64,000 nucleotides of DNA from Paraphysoderma sedebokerense (Eukaryota > Blastocladiomycota > Physodermatomycetes > Physodermatales > Physodermataceae): assembly GCA_025602915.1 (NCBI GenBank), contig JAHLJZ010000075.1, positions 1 to 64,000 of the forward strand, read 5' to 3'. Under the pieces are notes generated by a model that saw only the letters and a program-made list of their open reading frames with translations, did no database searches and was not told where the DNA came from. The position numbers and the translations under genes are program-made. Shown here one piece after another: positions 34,243-44,400 of the stretch. Every line of letters starts with the position of its first letter. Position 1 is the stretch's first letter.

Positions 34243-34947
34243 ATGGGTCGTGTACGTACAAAAACCGTCAAGAAGGCCTCTCGTGTCCTCATCGAGAAGT
34301 ACTATCCTCGTCTTACCCTCGATTTCCAAACCAACAAAAAATTGGCCGCTGAAGTCGCTATCATTCCCTCCAAGAGATTGAGAAACAAGATTGCTGGGTA
34401 AGATGTCGTCATTCCATTTTGTCGCCGAAACTCTATTTTTGTTCACATTTTAATGTTAATTATCTATTTGCCGACTTGGCCTCATTTATAGTTTCACCAC
34501 TCATTTAATGAAACGTATTCAACGTGGTCCCGTCCGTGGTATCTCATTCAAACTTCAAGAAGAGGAAAGAGAACGTAAAGATCAATACGTTCCTGATGTT
34601 TCCGCTTTGGATACTGGGGTGATTGAAATTGATACTGAAACTGAAGTATGTTTCTGCTTGAATATTTGGGTATCATAAAGAATCTACGCAGTATAGAAAT
34701 ACGGATGATTGCTGTGCGGATTCAAAATTGTTATGTTGGTGTCATATTGATGCTGACTCAATTTTTCTTTTGGTTGATGCTATGCTACTATCAACAATAG
34801 GCTCTTCTTAAATCTATGAACGTCGAACTCCCCAACCTTTCTGTCAAATCAATCATGGCTAACGGCTATGCTGCCGGTGAGCAGTCCGGTCGCGGAGTTG
34901 TTGGTGCTAACTTCCGAAAAGACCGCAAAGATCGTCCCAGAAAGTAA
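34243..34947 (+). CDS. RPS17: 40S ribosomal protein S17 (eS17)
   Basis: Three exons, 34243-34397, 34492-34645 and 34801-34947, give 151 residues. eS17 is a small-subunit protein required for 18S rRNA maturation. The start [14 protein letters not shown] and the block [19 protein letters not shown] are diagnostic, followed by [11 protein letters not shown] (intron after the Gly codon's second base), [20 protein letters not shown] and [11 protein letters not shown]. The C-terminus is longer than yeast Rps17 (136 residues) and rich in Arg/Lys/Asp. Codon choice looks more biased (GTC, AAG, ATC) than in neighbours, as expected for a highly expressed gene. Confidence 0.97.
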
Positions 34948-35643
34948 GATAGTATCAATCCACAGCGATGATACAACGGCTGTAAATGAATTGATGAGCA
35001 TGTAATGATAGTACGGATGAAGGGCAAAATAAACCTTATATTTCGATCATATTTATGACTGTTTCCGCTGATTATTCATTCAAAGCAGATTAAACAAGAT
35101 ATTTCATTGTATCTGAATATTCCCTTATTTTTAAACGAGGGTTGAGGAAGTGCTTACATTGACTTTTGTAACGAAGATGATCCAGGTTGATGTACCAATG
35201 AGTCTCGTCACGTAGTATTCAGATCTGCTTTGTCATTCATGTATGGATGAGTATATCGTCCAAAGTTATCATGACAGTTCTGTCCCGCATATTGCACATT
35301 AGTTGTTGGAATACAGCCCTATGAAGTCACTCACGTGGATGAGCCAATATCCATACATTCGTCTTTCCATCGGTCACAACATACGAACTATCAGCTGTGT
35401 TGCTGTGTTCGTTGCAACAGGATGAAACGCAGAAGATTTCCTCCTGTTTCACGCGACGTTCCCCTCACTGGATCGCTCGAATGGATGCAGCGGGACACGG
35501 GCAGACGCTGGGACGAAACAAAGCGAGGGATCTCCTGGCACAATCCTGGATATGAATCTAATGCGTAGCGGAATGTTTGGATCTATTTTCCTTACATAGT
35601 TGGAGTGTTTGTCTTTGCATTGCTTCATTCGCCGGAGATATCC
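34948..35643. other. intergenic
   Basis: 3' end of RPS17 and promoter of the 5'-nucleotidase gene. A 77-codon open frame at 35335-35568 has no recognisable feature. Confidence 0.45.
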
Positions 35644-37755
35644 ATGTCGAAAATGTTGAACTCTCCAGTTCTCTTCCTCGTCTATGCCTACTTTATCCTT
35701 CTTTCGTCAACACCAATCCTCTCTTCCCCTACATTCTTCGCAGGAATTAGAGAGAAATTCTCACGTAAAACTCATTCGAAATCATCCCAACCCACCACGC
35801 CCAACCCTGCCTCCTCGTCGTTAGCATACCTTGATAAATCCTTCCTTCCGTCCATTCCTCCTGCTCTTGAAAACGACAATGGCCCTTTGGACTTGACAAT
35901 CATACATACAAATGACATACACAGCCACCTTTCACCATTTTCAAAAAGTTGGGAAGATTGCACTGATGATATAAAGGACTGCTACGGTGGTATTGCTAGG
36001 ATTAAAGTACTTAACAGCCTGGCTCCACATTTATGAGTATGTAACTGACTGTTTTTTCTTTCTTGAAACCCTACTATTAGACAATTATCGACAATGTAAG
36101 AGAAAAATTTCCAAATACATATCTGTTTGACGCCGGGGATCAGTTTCAAGGCACGATGTTTTTCAACTATTATAAAGGGGAAGTTTCTGCGAAATACATG
36201 AACAAATTCGGATACGATTTGATGGCTGTCGGTAATCATGAAGTACGTCACCGTATTCTTTCTGTTGAGTCGATTGCTGCTTTTATCTGCAATTACTAAC
36301 CATTTATCTTCGTTCTGCTAGTTCGATGAAGGGACTGAGACTTTGGCAAAGTTCATCGACCAAGCCAAATTTCCAGTTTTGTCTGCGAACCTCGATGCCA
36401 CAAAGGACCAGTATCTACGGGGGAAAATTATTCCGTTTACAGTACTAACTAAATACAATACTCGAATTGGGATAATCGGTTATATCACGCCTGACACAGC
36501 TTCGACCGGTAGTGCTGGACCAGATGTCAAATTTTACGATCCTGTCGCTCCTGTTCAGCGAATGGTGGATCATCTTCGGTCTGAGGGAATTAGCAAAATA
36601 ATATGTGTATCACACAACGGTTATTACCAAGATATGCATCTAGCTGCTGCGACTTCAGGAATAGAGTTTGTATGATTCCATCTCCATGCTATATGCATCA
36701 GAAACTTAACAATATTTTATTTTTGATTGATAGTGCCATTGTAGGTGGTCACTCGCACACTTTGCTTCTAAACGAAGGCGGCCCTGGTGTCGGTGGCCCT
36801 TACCCGACTGCCGTCAAAAACGCAAAAGGAAGACATACTTATATAGTTCAAGCGAAATCATTTGGTGAATATGTAGGGATATTCCAATTACAATGGGACA
36901 ACAAAGGAAACTTGAAGGTGGGAGGTCGGCCGATTCATGTGAATGACCACATATCCGAAAATCAGGAGATCTCAAGCCTTGTCAAGAGTTGGAGAGAGCC
37001 CTTTGATACACTTGGCAATTCTGTAATCGGTAAGTATGAGAGACCAATCCTAATTGTTTTGAGTGCTTATTACTTATGATCTTTTTGTAGGCACTTCGAA
37101 GTATGATTTGTCGTTGAGAGGTTGCAGCGGGGGTCCGTGTGCGTTAGGGTATTTGATAACTACTGCCATGCTGAGAACTCACGATGGTGAGAATTCTCCG
37201 ATAGCTGTTATGAACACTAGAGGAATTAGGAACAGTCTTTCGCGAGGAGATATTAAATATTCCTCTGTGCAGAGCTTACTCCCAGCCGGGTAAATTCATC
37301 TGTTGTCTTCAATCTTACATGCTACAATCTAACATTTTAAGCCGATAAGAACATCTATAGTTTGCTTAGAAGTCACTGGTTCTTACATCCTTGATATGCT
37401 CAACAATATCGCCAGCCGATACAATTTTCAACGTAAAGATTACTTGGATTCATCCGTTCAGCTTGGGAATATCCGCTTCACAGCAAATTATAGGAAAAGC
37501 CATCCAAACAAGTTATTGAGTATAGAAGTCCGGAGTGAAAATGGAGAATGGGAGCCTCTTAGAAACGATGCGCGTTATGACCTACTGACGAATGATTTCG
37601 TTGCGCGCGGTGGAGACAAGATCCTTCCATCAGTATTTCCAAAGGTTCAAGCCGGAAAATATTTAGCGGACGCAGTTATCGATTATATACGATCTGTAGA
37701 AATCGTCGAAATTAGCAAAGAAGAGATGAATTGGGAACGACAACAATATGAATAG
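35644..37755 (+). CDS. secreted 5'-nucleotidase (metallophosphatase, UshA/CD73 type)
   Basis: Hydrolyses extracellular nucleoside 5'-phosphates. Six exons: 35644-36006, 36081-36242, 36322-36665, 36734-37029, 37091-37289, 37350-37755; 589 residues. A signal peptide (FLVYAYFILLSSTPIL) is followed by a short linker. The metallophosphatase core shows the di-metal motifs LTIIHTNDIHSH, DAGDQF, VGNHEFDEG, ICVSHNGYYQD and AIVGGHSHT. The C-terminal substrate domain has IAVMNTRGIRNSLSRGDI and FVARGGDKILPS. The family's usual NNGG-x-R(A/G) appears here as MNTRGIR. Junctions at 36665/36734 and 37289/37350 were chosen so that SGIDAIVGG and LLPAGTSIVCLEVTG read through, in line with the family. No GPI signal is obvious at the C-terminus, so the enzyme is probably released or wall-associated. 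Confidence 0.92.
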
Positions 37756-37923
37756 CGAAAATAAAATTTCTAATATGTACAATGTATGAACAAATTTAAA
37801 GTAATAGACATATGTTTGTAGCGCTTATAAGCAACCCATTCTTCGCATACATCAACTAGAATTGGGTATAAACTCAGATCGGAGAAACGCCCAGAATCGG
37901 TCTTCTGTCAAAGCCGTATTCCT

Positions 37924-38366
37924 TCATTGGGGTCGGACCTGATTGAATTCGTCGACTTCTTCTTTTGTGACAGTCGTCATATTATGAACCTGTTTATTCC
38001 ACCATTGCCGAATCTGTAAGGATAAGCATTTGTTAAAATTAGCAGATAGACTAAATTAAGTCAGCAGAAGCATTGTAAACTGACCGGCGATAGAGCGTGT
38101 TCTTGCGGTCCAAAATCAGCATATAACGCAAAATATGCCCCTCCAGCTGAGCATAACAAATACAACGGAGCATAAAATATTAGTGATGTCTAAATGCCAT
38201 TAATACTACCGACGTAAGTAGGATTTACAAACTTACCAAGAGACACAGCAACATTGAGTAATTGAAGTCGTCTTGACCATGCTGTTGGTTTTAACGACAC
38301 TTCGGAAAGAACTCGCTGCCGAAATTTCTGCTTTCGTTGCTCAAACGGCGGAACGTTATTAGGCAT
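37924..38366 (-). CDS. small single-span membrane protein, 93 residues
   Basis: Three exons, 38366-38237, 38146-38085 and 38013-37924, join in phase. The N-terminus is basic and hydrophilic (FEQRKQKFRQR, then LKPTAWSRR), followed by a hydrophobic segment (LLNVAVSLAGGAYFALYA) and a short C-terminal domain (FGPQEHALSPIRQWWNKQ ending in an acidic helix). The basic leader before one span and the Trp-rich juxtamembrane part would suit a mitochondrial inner-membrane assembly or accessory protein, but I do not recognise the family. It faces the 5'-nucleotidase gene tail to tail, 170 bases apart. Confidence 0.7.
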
Positions 38367-38704
38367 TTAAACAGATGTCGGAAGTGCATCTTTGGGTCCT
38401 TCGATTCCAAGACTAGTCAGATTTTGTTTACGTCACGTGAATGATGGCCCCACATTATATCACAGTTCGCTTGCTGGGAATGAACACTTGACGAACACTG
38501 CTGATGAACCCGTTATGGAAGCAAATATGGCGTAGTTCTTGTACTTGAATCAAGGCTAACAAAGAGCAACCTATGCCAGATTGAATGAAGAGAGCGGCTT
38601 TAGCTGTTTGTCCGTGGTATAAATTGATATTGCTGTGGAAAATTGTTAACTATCAATATTATTTTTATGTTGTATAATTAATTAATGAGACACTGAAACA
38701 TATC
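38367..38704. other. intergenic
   Basis: Promoter side of the small membrane-protein gene and 5' flank of tRNA-Leu(CAG). Nothing else seen. Confidence 0.5.
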
Positions 38705-38785
38705 GGCAAGGTAGCCAAGTGGTCAACGGCGCAGCGTTCAGGTCGCTGTCCTTCGGGTTCGTGGGTTCAAATCCCACCCTTGTCA
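38705..38785 (+). tRNA. tRNA-Leu(CAG)
   Basis: Class II tRNA, 81 bases: acceptor GGCAAGG/CCTTGTC, D stem GCC/GGC, anticodon stem CAGCG/CGCTG around TTCAGGT (anticodon CAG, reads CUG), variable arm TCCTTCGGGTTC, T arm GTGGG/CCCAC with TTCAAAT, discriminator A. A T-rich run follows, a likely Pol III terminator. Its leucine identity means CUG is presumably read normally as Leu here. Confidence 0.95.
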
Positions 38786-39409
38786 ATTTTTTTTTCCCTT
38801 TTTTTTCTTTCTTCACTGTTACAAAAATGTAATTGCCATACATGAGATTTTTGAGCACTGCATAATCCTTCATATAAATGAAACGCATGGATATTAAATC
38901 AATTTGTCTACCAGAATATTGAATCAGGGAACAACCCGTAAACGCTGACATCAAGAGGGCCCGAAGTCCAAATGGAACTGGAAGGAGTGACGAACATACA
39001 TGTTTCTAGCGAGCCGTCATAGTTTGTCGTCATTCAACAAACATTAGTCATGGTGTTCTATCAATATAGTGAGTTAGGACATAAGACGAAGACTTGAATA
39101 AATCAACCGAACCATGAATACTGACAATTTGGGACGAATCATCACTGTACATCTATCGGCTACATGGAACCGTTATTATGCTATTACTGACCAGCAACTC
39201 GAGTTTGTGCTGACCGTTACCGAAGAGACAGATCGCGGAACGAAACCTGAAGTAATCCTCGGGGTGTGGTATAGAATTGAGAATTAATGTAGGAAGCCCT
39301 AGAATAATCAATTACTCTGCCTTCCCTTTTGATTTTAAACGTTGGATTCTGAAATTTCGATTCGAGTGTAATGTCAAATAGAGAGTTCGTGTCTGCATTT
39401 AACTTCATC
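38786..39409. other. spacer between tRNA-Leu genes
   Basis: 624 bases of AT-rich DNA with a T-rich Pol III terminator after 38785. No gene seen. Confidence 0.5.
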
Positions 39410-39490
39410 GGCAAGGTAGCGAAGTGGTCAACCGCGCAGCGTTTAGGCCGCTGTCCTTCGGGTTCGTGGGTTCGAATCCCACCCTTGTCA
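39410..39490 (+). tRNA. tRNA-Leu(TAG)
   Basis: Same framework as the neighbouring CAG gene: acceptor GGCAAGG/CCTTGTC, D stem GCG/CGC, anticodon stem CAGCG/CGCTG around TTTAGGC (anticodon TAG), T loop TTCGAAT, discriminator A. It reads CUA and, with wobble, other CUN codons. It is identical to the gene at 40095-40175 on the other strand. Confidence 0.96.
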
Positions 39491-40094
39491 GATATAATTT
39501 TTTCTTTTATAGGAACCAAAAAAGGAATTTCATTTCATGGCAGACTCAAATATAGTTTTCAGATTGCAGTCCGACAAGTCCAACAGGCGGTTTCCTTCGA
39601 TTCTCTTCGAGTTCTTGACGAATATTGTTTGGCTTAGATTCGGCATATCTTGAAACTCACATTTTCAACACCGAATTGGCTCTATCTTGTGTCATAAATG
39701 AGATATACGTAGGTATTTTCTGTTCAGGACACGGTCGAAACTCTCAATATTTATAATGACATTATACTTACATTTCATCGTCTACTCAGAACAGTGTTAA
39801 GTTGTTATCATAACCTCTGAACTCCGAAATACTTAAAGCTGTGTCGATATTACGGAATATTATTCCTTTTCTCTGATAATTGAATCATCGGATAACCCGA
39901 ATTGAAAGTGAGACCTTGGTTGATGACAGATTTCACTGTTCGAACCTGAAAAAGTAATTGATGTTTGCGGAAGGCTACAAAGCCAAAAAAGTCCTTGAAA
40001 AAGTCAGAATATTTGCTTTTGAAAGTGGCCGTGTCCGACATATAATGACACAAGGTGTCTGGTTCCACAACAAAAAAGAACGCAAACAAAATAA
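39491..40094. other. spacer between inverted tRNA-Leu(TAG) genes
   Basis: Lies between two identical tRNA-Leu(TAG) genes that face each other. No coding region is supported; the spacer is AT-rich. Confidence 0.5.
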
Positions 40095-40175
40095 TGACAA
40101 GGGTGGGATTCGAACCCACGAACCCGAAGGACAGCGGCCTAAACGCTGCGCGGTTGACCACTTCGCTACCTTGCC
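40095..40175 (-). tRNA. tRNA-Leu(TAG)
   Basis: Identical over 81 bases to 39410-39490, in opposite orientation, so the two form an inverted pair about 600 bases apart. Anticodon TAG in loop TTTAGGC. Confidence 0.96.
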
Positions 40176-40500
40176 GATTGGTTAATCAAGAATATTGTAC
40201 ATCCATGATCATATCAAATATTCGAAAATAAATAATTGGTACCGACCCTCCACGATGACGGCATATCAAGTTTGTTGAAGTAATATATGCATGGATATCT
40301 CGGGAATTACAGCCATGCAGACTTTCCCTGAAGGTTAAACGGAATGATAGCATGTATGCATATCCTATAGAAGTCTCATTCAAGATGACGGGACTTCCCT
40401 GGTCAGCTCCAGATCGAGCAACTCTCTAATTACTATTAAAACATCTGCATCAATTAATGTTAAGAAAAAAGGTACGTAATATACACAGTGATTGGCTCTA
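40176..40500. other. intergenic
   Basis: 5' flank of the tRNA-Leu(TAG) and 3' flank of RPB8. Nothing else seen. Confidence 0.5.
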
Positions 40501-41166
40501 TTATTTTCGCATCAGTAAATACAAATTTTCCCCTTTCTGGAAGTTCTGCAGATGCCGATAATCCCCTTCCAAACACATCAATAATCCTCCAAATGATATA
40601 TAAATCGACCTATCAGAAAGACAAATGGAGAAAAGGGAAGTTTTGTAACATCAGCAAAACAGTTCAAATGACTTGGCGCCTTCATCTCTGAAAACATAAA
40701 CATACACTTTACTGCCGACCTCTTCGTATTTATAGCATTTTCCAAACATTACATATTCATACTCATCGGCCAAAGTCGCTTCTTTATTTTTGCGGTTGTC
40801 TCTCCATGCATCCGAATCTGCAGATGTATCACCAGTTGCGGATAGTGTAGACGCTAAAGCCAGAGCAAAACGGTCGTTGATTTCCAATGGGTACAATTCG
40901 TTATTTACATCTAACGTGATATCAGTTTCATATTGCTCAGAATGAGCTAATATTCGGGAGACTGTCAAACGATTTTTGCATCAGGAGAGAGACCGTATAA
41001 TCGAAAAGAAGGGTAAAAAACGAGGGTACATTAACGGAACATCGACAGGTTACTTAATCATGAAAGCATGAACAATCAAAACAATACCTCTGTCAAACTT
41101 CTTGCCATCACAATCGATATCTTCGATAATAAAGATATCCTGAAATACTATAGCTTCTTTAACCAT
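40501..41166 (-). CDS. RPB8: RNA polymerase I/II/III shared subunit RPABC3 (Rpb8)
   Basis: Three exons, 41166-41088, 40961-40706 and 40609-40501, give 147 residues, the usual length. Family landmarks: [19 protein letters not shown] near the N-terminus, [30 protein letters not shown], an acidic loop ([10 protein letters not shown]), [14 protein letters not shown], and the C-terminal [12 protein letters not shown] with YLLMRK. All three nuclear RNA polymerases use this subunit. Exon 3 restores the SFGGLLM block; without splicing the frame would end early in the intron. Confidence 0.96.
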
Positions 41167-41468
41167 ATTGAGAATTTAGGACATCTCATTAGCAGGTTCC
41201 CCTCATAACTAATATAGTGTTTATTTTACTAATCACGTGCATTGTTGAGTTGCCAACGGCCGACTCGATTGCACTTATGTATGTACAATCCATTTTTCTA
41301 CATTCACCCATAAAAATATTTATGATCAGTCGGTAATAGGATGTATTTCATCTTTGCATACTTATCACAATCTAAAACAGGTATATTTTCTGACACAATT
41401 TACACAGCAATTAATGAACTAATCCGTCCAAACGCAAGCATCAACTGTTGATTTTACAAGTCCACAAT
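41167..41468. other. intergenic
   Basis: Upstream of RPB8 and downstream of NUP98-NUP96. No gene is visible in 300 AT-rich bases. Confidence 0.5.
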
Positions 41469-44400
41469 TCACCCTCCAACACGAACATCGAAGAAAGTAT
41501 TCGTAAGATTATGAATCCTTTGAAGCCTTTGATCCTCAGGGGTGGGGAGGTTGATGAATGAAGAATGCTGGCCAATCTTAAAAATAATTAATGAAAAAGT
41601 TGATGTAATTCGCAGGTGATGATAGCATACCTCGTCTTTTAAATTGTGCCCGACATCCTTCTGAATTTCTAGTAACTGCAGTGATATTTGTGATGCCATC
41701 TCCGCGACACAAGCCCTAGTCGTTCATCAAATAAATTCAGCAGCTCGAGGAAAAAATGGTCAGCAAAACGAGAACACACCTCATGATCAAATCTCGCTCA
41801 TTTTTGTCATATTGTCCAATCAAAGTGGCCTGAGTATTCTTAGAAATAATTCCTTTCAACTTTCCGATCCTCTTTACTAAACCACCAAGCAATTTCGCTA
41901 TCTCTTTCAAGCGTTCTGAATCATCCGTATGATCTCCCTCCCCTCTAACAACAGCCTTCTTGATTTTGAAATAATCCAGAAATACTTGACCTGTCACATC
42001 CCAATCAGAGATAGTTCCTGGAGGAATTTTGAAAAGTAGAGATTCCAATTCCTGAATAGTGCCAGGAGAATTAGACACAACAGATTCTGGCGCAAGCGAA
42101 TTGACGATGAGAGCGTGAGCAAGACTGAAATGACCGGACTCAATCAAATATTTCGCTTCGGCCGGATTATCCTGTATATAGCGAGCATAAAGGGCCTACA
42201 ATAGTGTTAAAATTATAATAAATATCACGCAACCACATACGAACTCCAAAAATTAATGGAAGATAAACAGGATACCTTTGCTTCATCAACCCATCGTCGA
42301 GGAATCTTTAATTGATTGATTACAAACTCTTCCTGCGGAGTGGAAGTTAAACGGATATGTCTTGCCAAAATCGCCTTAATCGCAATTTCAACCCTATCAC
42401 TCAGTTAAGCAAGACTGAACAAACACCGACACAAAAATGAAGTGCATACGGCGACATACCTTTCGGAATTAACCAACCAAAGAGCGACAAAGCAACTCCA
42501 TTCCCACATTCCCAACCATTCTAACATTTCCATGAAAAAGCACGTAAACTTATCACCTTTTAAACTGTAGAACTCTTCTCTATTATGTAATACTCTTCCC
42601 TCTCCCGTGTATTTAACGGCTTTCGCGTCAGAGAAAAACCGGCGGAGCATAAATTGATTGTTTGCAAAGATTGTATACAATAACCAAACCAACCGAACAT
42701 CTACGGGCGAAGGAGAAACGGTTCGAGGAGATAAAACTGATTCTAATTTGTACGAATTGTCAATGTAAAGATGCAGTAAATGATAATTGATATCATATGG
42801 TGTCGAATACATCGCTGCGGCAGTATTCAATTTAGTTCTTGTCGAGACGATTACTTCACCATGTTTGTCAGCGTCCTCCCGAAATATTACTTCTTCAATG
42901 TAGTTTGGCCAAGGCCTAGGGATGGCTAACAATCCATCAACCCCGATCCTATTGAGTTGATGATGAATCAATCTTTCGTAGTACTCCAAGACTTTGGTCA
43001 ATCCGTCACGACAGGTATCTTCGCCAGTGACCATCTCCATTTCGACGTCATCAATGGAAGATCGGTACCACAGTATCATTGCCAAAGCTCGCTTCCAATC
43101 TAGCTTCTCGAATACGTTTACAAAGTCTGTCATTCCACCTGCAATAGTGAAATCTGACTTAAGGCCTCCTATCGTGTTCCATATTTTTTTAACATTCTTG
43201 CTCATCATTTCGTTCCATATTCCATCTTGCTGCCACATATCGATTTGCTCGTTGACCGTACTCGTGAAATCATCATTTTGATTACCGATTTGAGAGATTA
43301 ATAAAGCAAGTTTAAAATTTCTTTCTTGAATTGCTAGTGAGCATGCATCGATTATTTTGCGGCCAGTTAGAAGTGTGAAAATCATTTCTGCGTTGATCTT
43401 TTGACTATCATCGAAATTGCTCGATTCGGAGACTTGTTCTCTAAGACGAGAAACCTGTTGACTAACTGTGTGATTTACTGCATCGTCAAACCAACGAATC
43501 AAACTTGCATTACGTTGGAGATGAGGCAACGCAGGGTTTTCAGAGTTTGGGTCAAAGCTTTCCCACAGCACTTGACACAGTCTCCAAGTCATCATTTCTG
43601 CCGAGATGGATGAAAGCGATGCACAAGAAGATAGACATTTGATGAATGGCATGAACGATGACGCATTGAATTCTTTGATGTAAGGAGTACTATCTCTGTC
43701 ATTCCAAGTCGAAATGACGGAATTTTCAAGATGTATTTGCAAGGTTCTTGTGGCCACAGAATTGAGAGCTCCCTAACATATAAAAGATGAATCATGCGTT
43801 AAAAAAATACTTTAAGTGCATTTTTAAAAAGAACTTGTACCAAATTCATGTCACCGGCAGCATATATGTCCACTTTGCGGAGACCAATCAGCGGTGAAAG
43901 TCCTGAAACTTTGCGGTTTGGTTCTCCATTCATCGAGACACTGCCGCTTAAGAAATTTAATTGACGTGGGGTCAGTTAACTGACACTCTATGACGGCGAT
44001 GCAAAGCCGATGACATACATAGACCGTAAGCGCAACCCAGGAACAACCAAAACACCATTAGGTCCCCATCCAACTCGAAAACTGCGGCTCATTGCTAATC
44101 CTGCATCGGAAACCAAATGCAACTTATCATAAACAATGGACATGTCCAAACTAATGTTATTGAATTCCCTTGGTTTCCCTACGGTAATCGGCGTCAAGTA
44201 CGGACCAATAGACGGGGCGGCGGTTACTAGGAATGGCTGGTTAAAAGTAATATTAAATTAGTAAAAGTTAAAGGGCGAAGTCCAAGGCCCTTGTTACTTG
44301 ACTTGCATTATTAAAGGTACGCACCTGATCCTGTTCGTCTTTTTCCGCAACTGAAGAATTCCCTGTAGTCAAGGTGGAACCATCCCCAACCTCACTATTC

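Noticed and set aside
38682-40185. Apparent small proteins containing 'GGIRTHEPEGQRPKRCAVDH'-like sequence
   Set aside because: These are translations of the tRNA-Leu genes; such peptides are a known annotation artefact.
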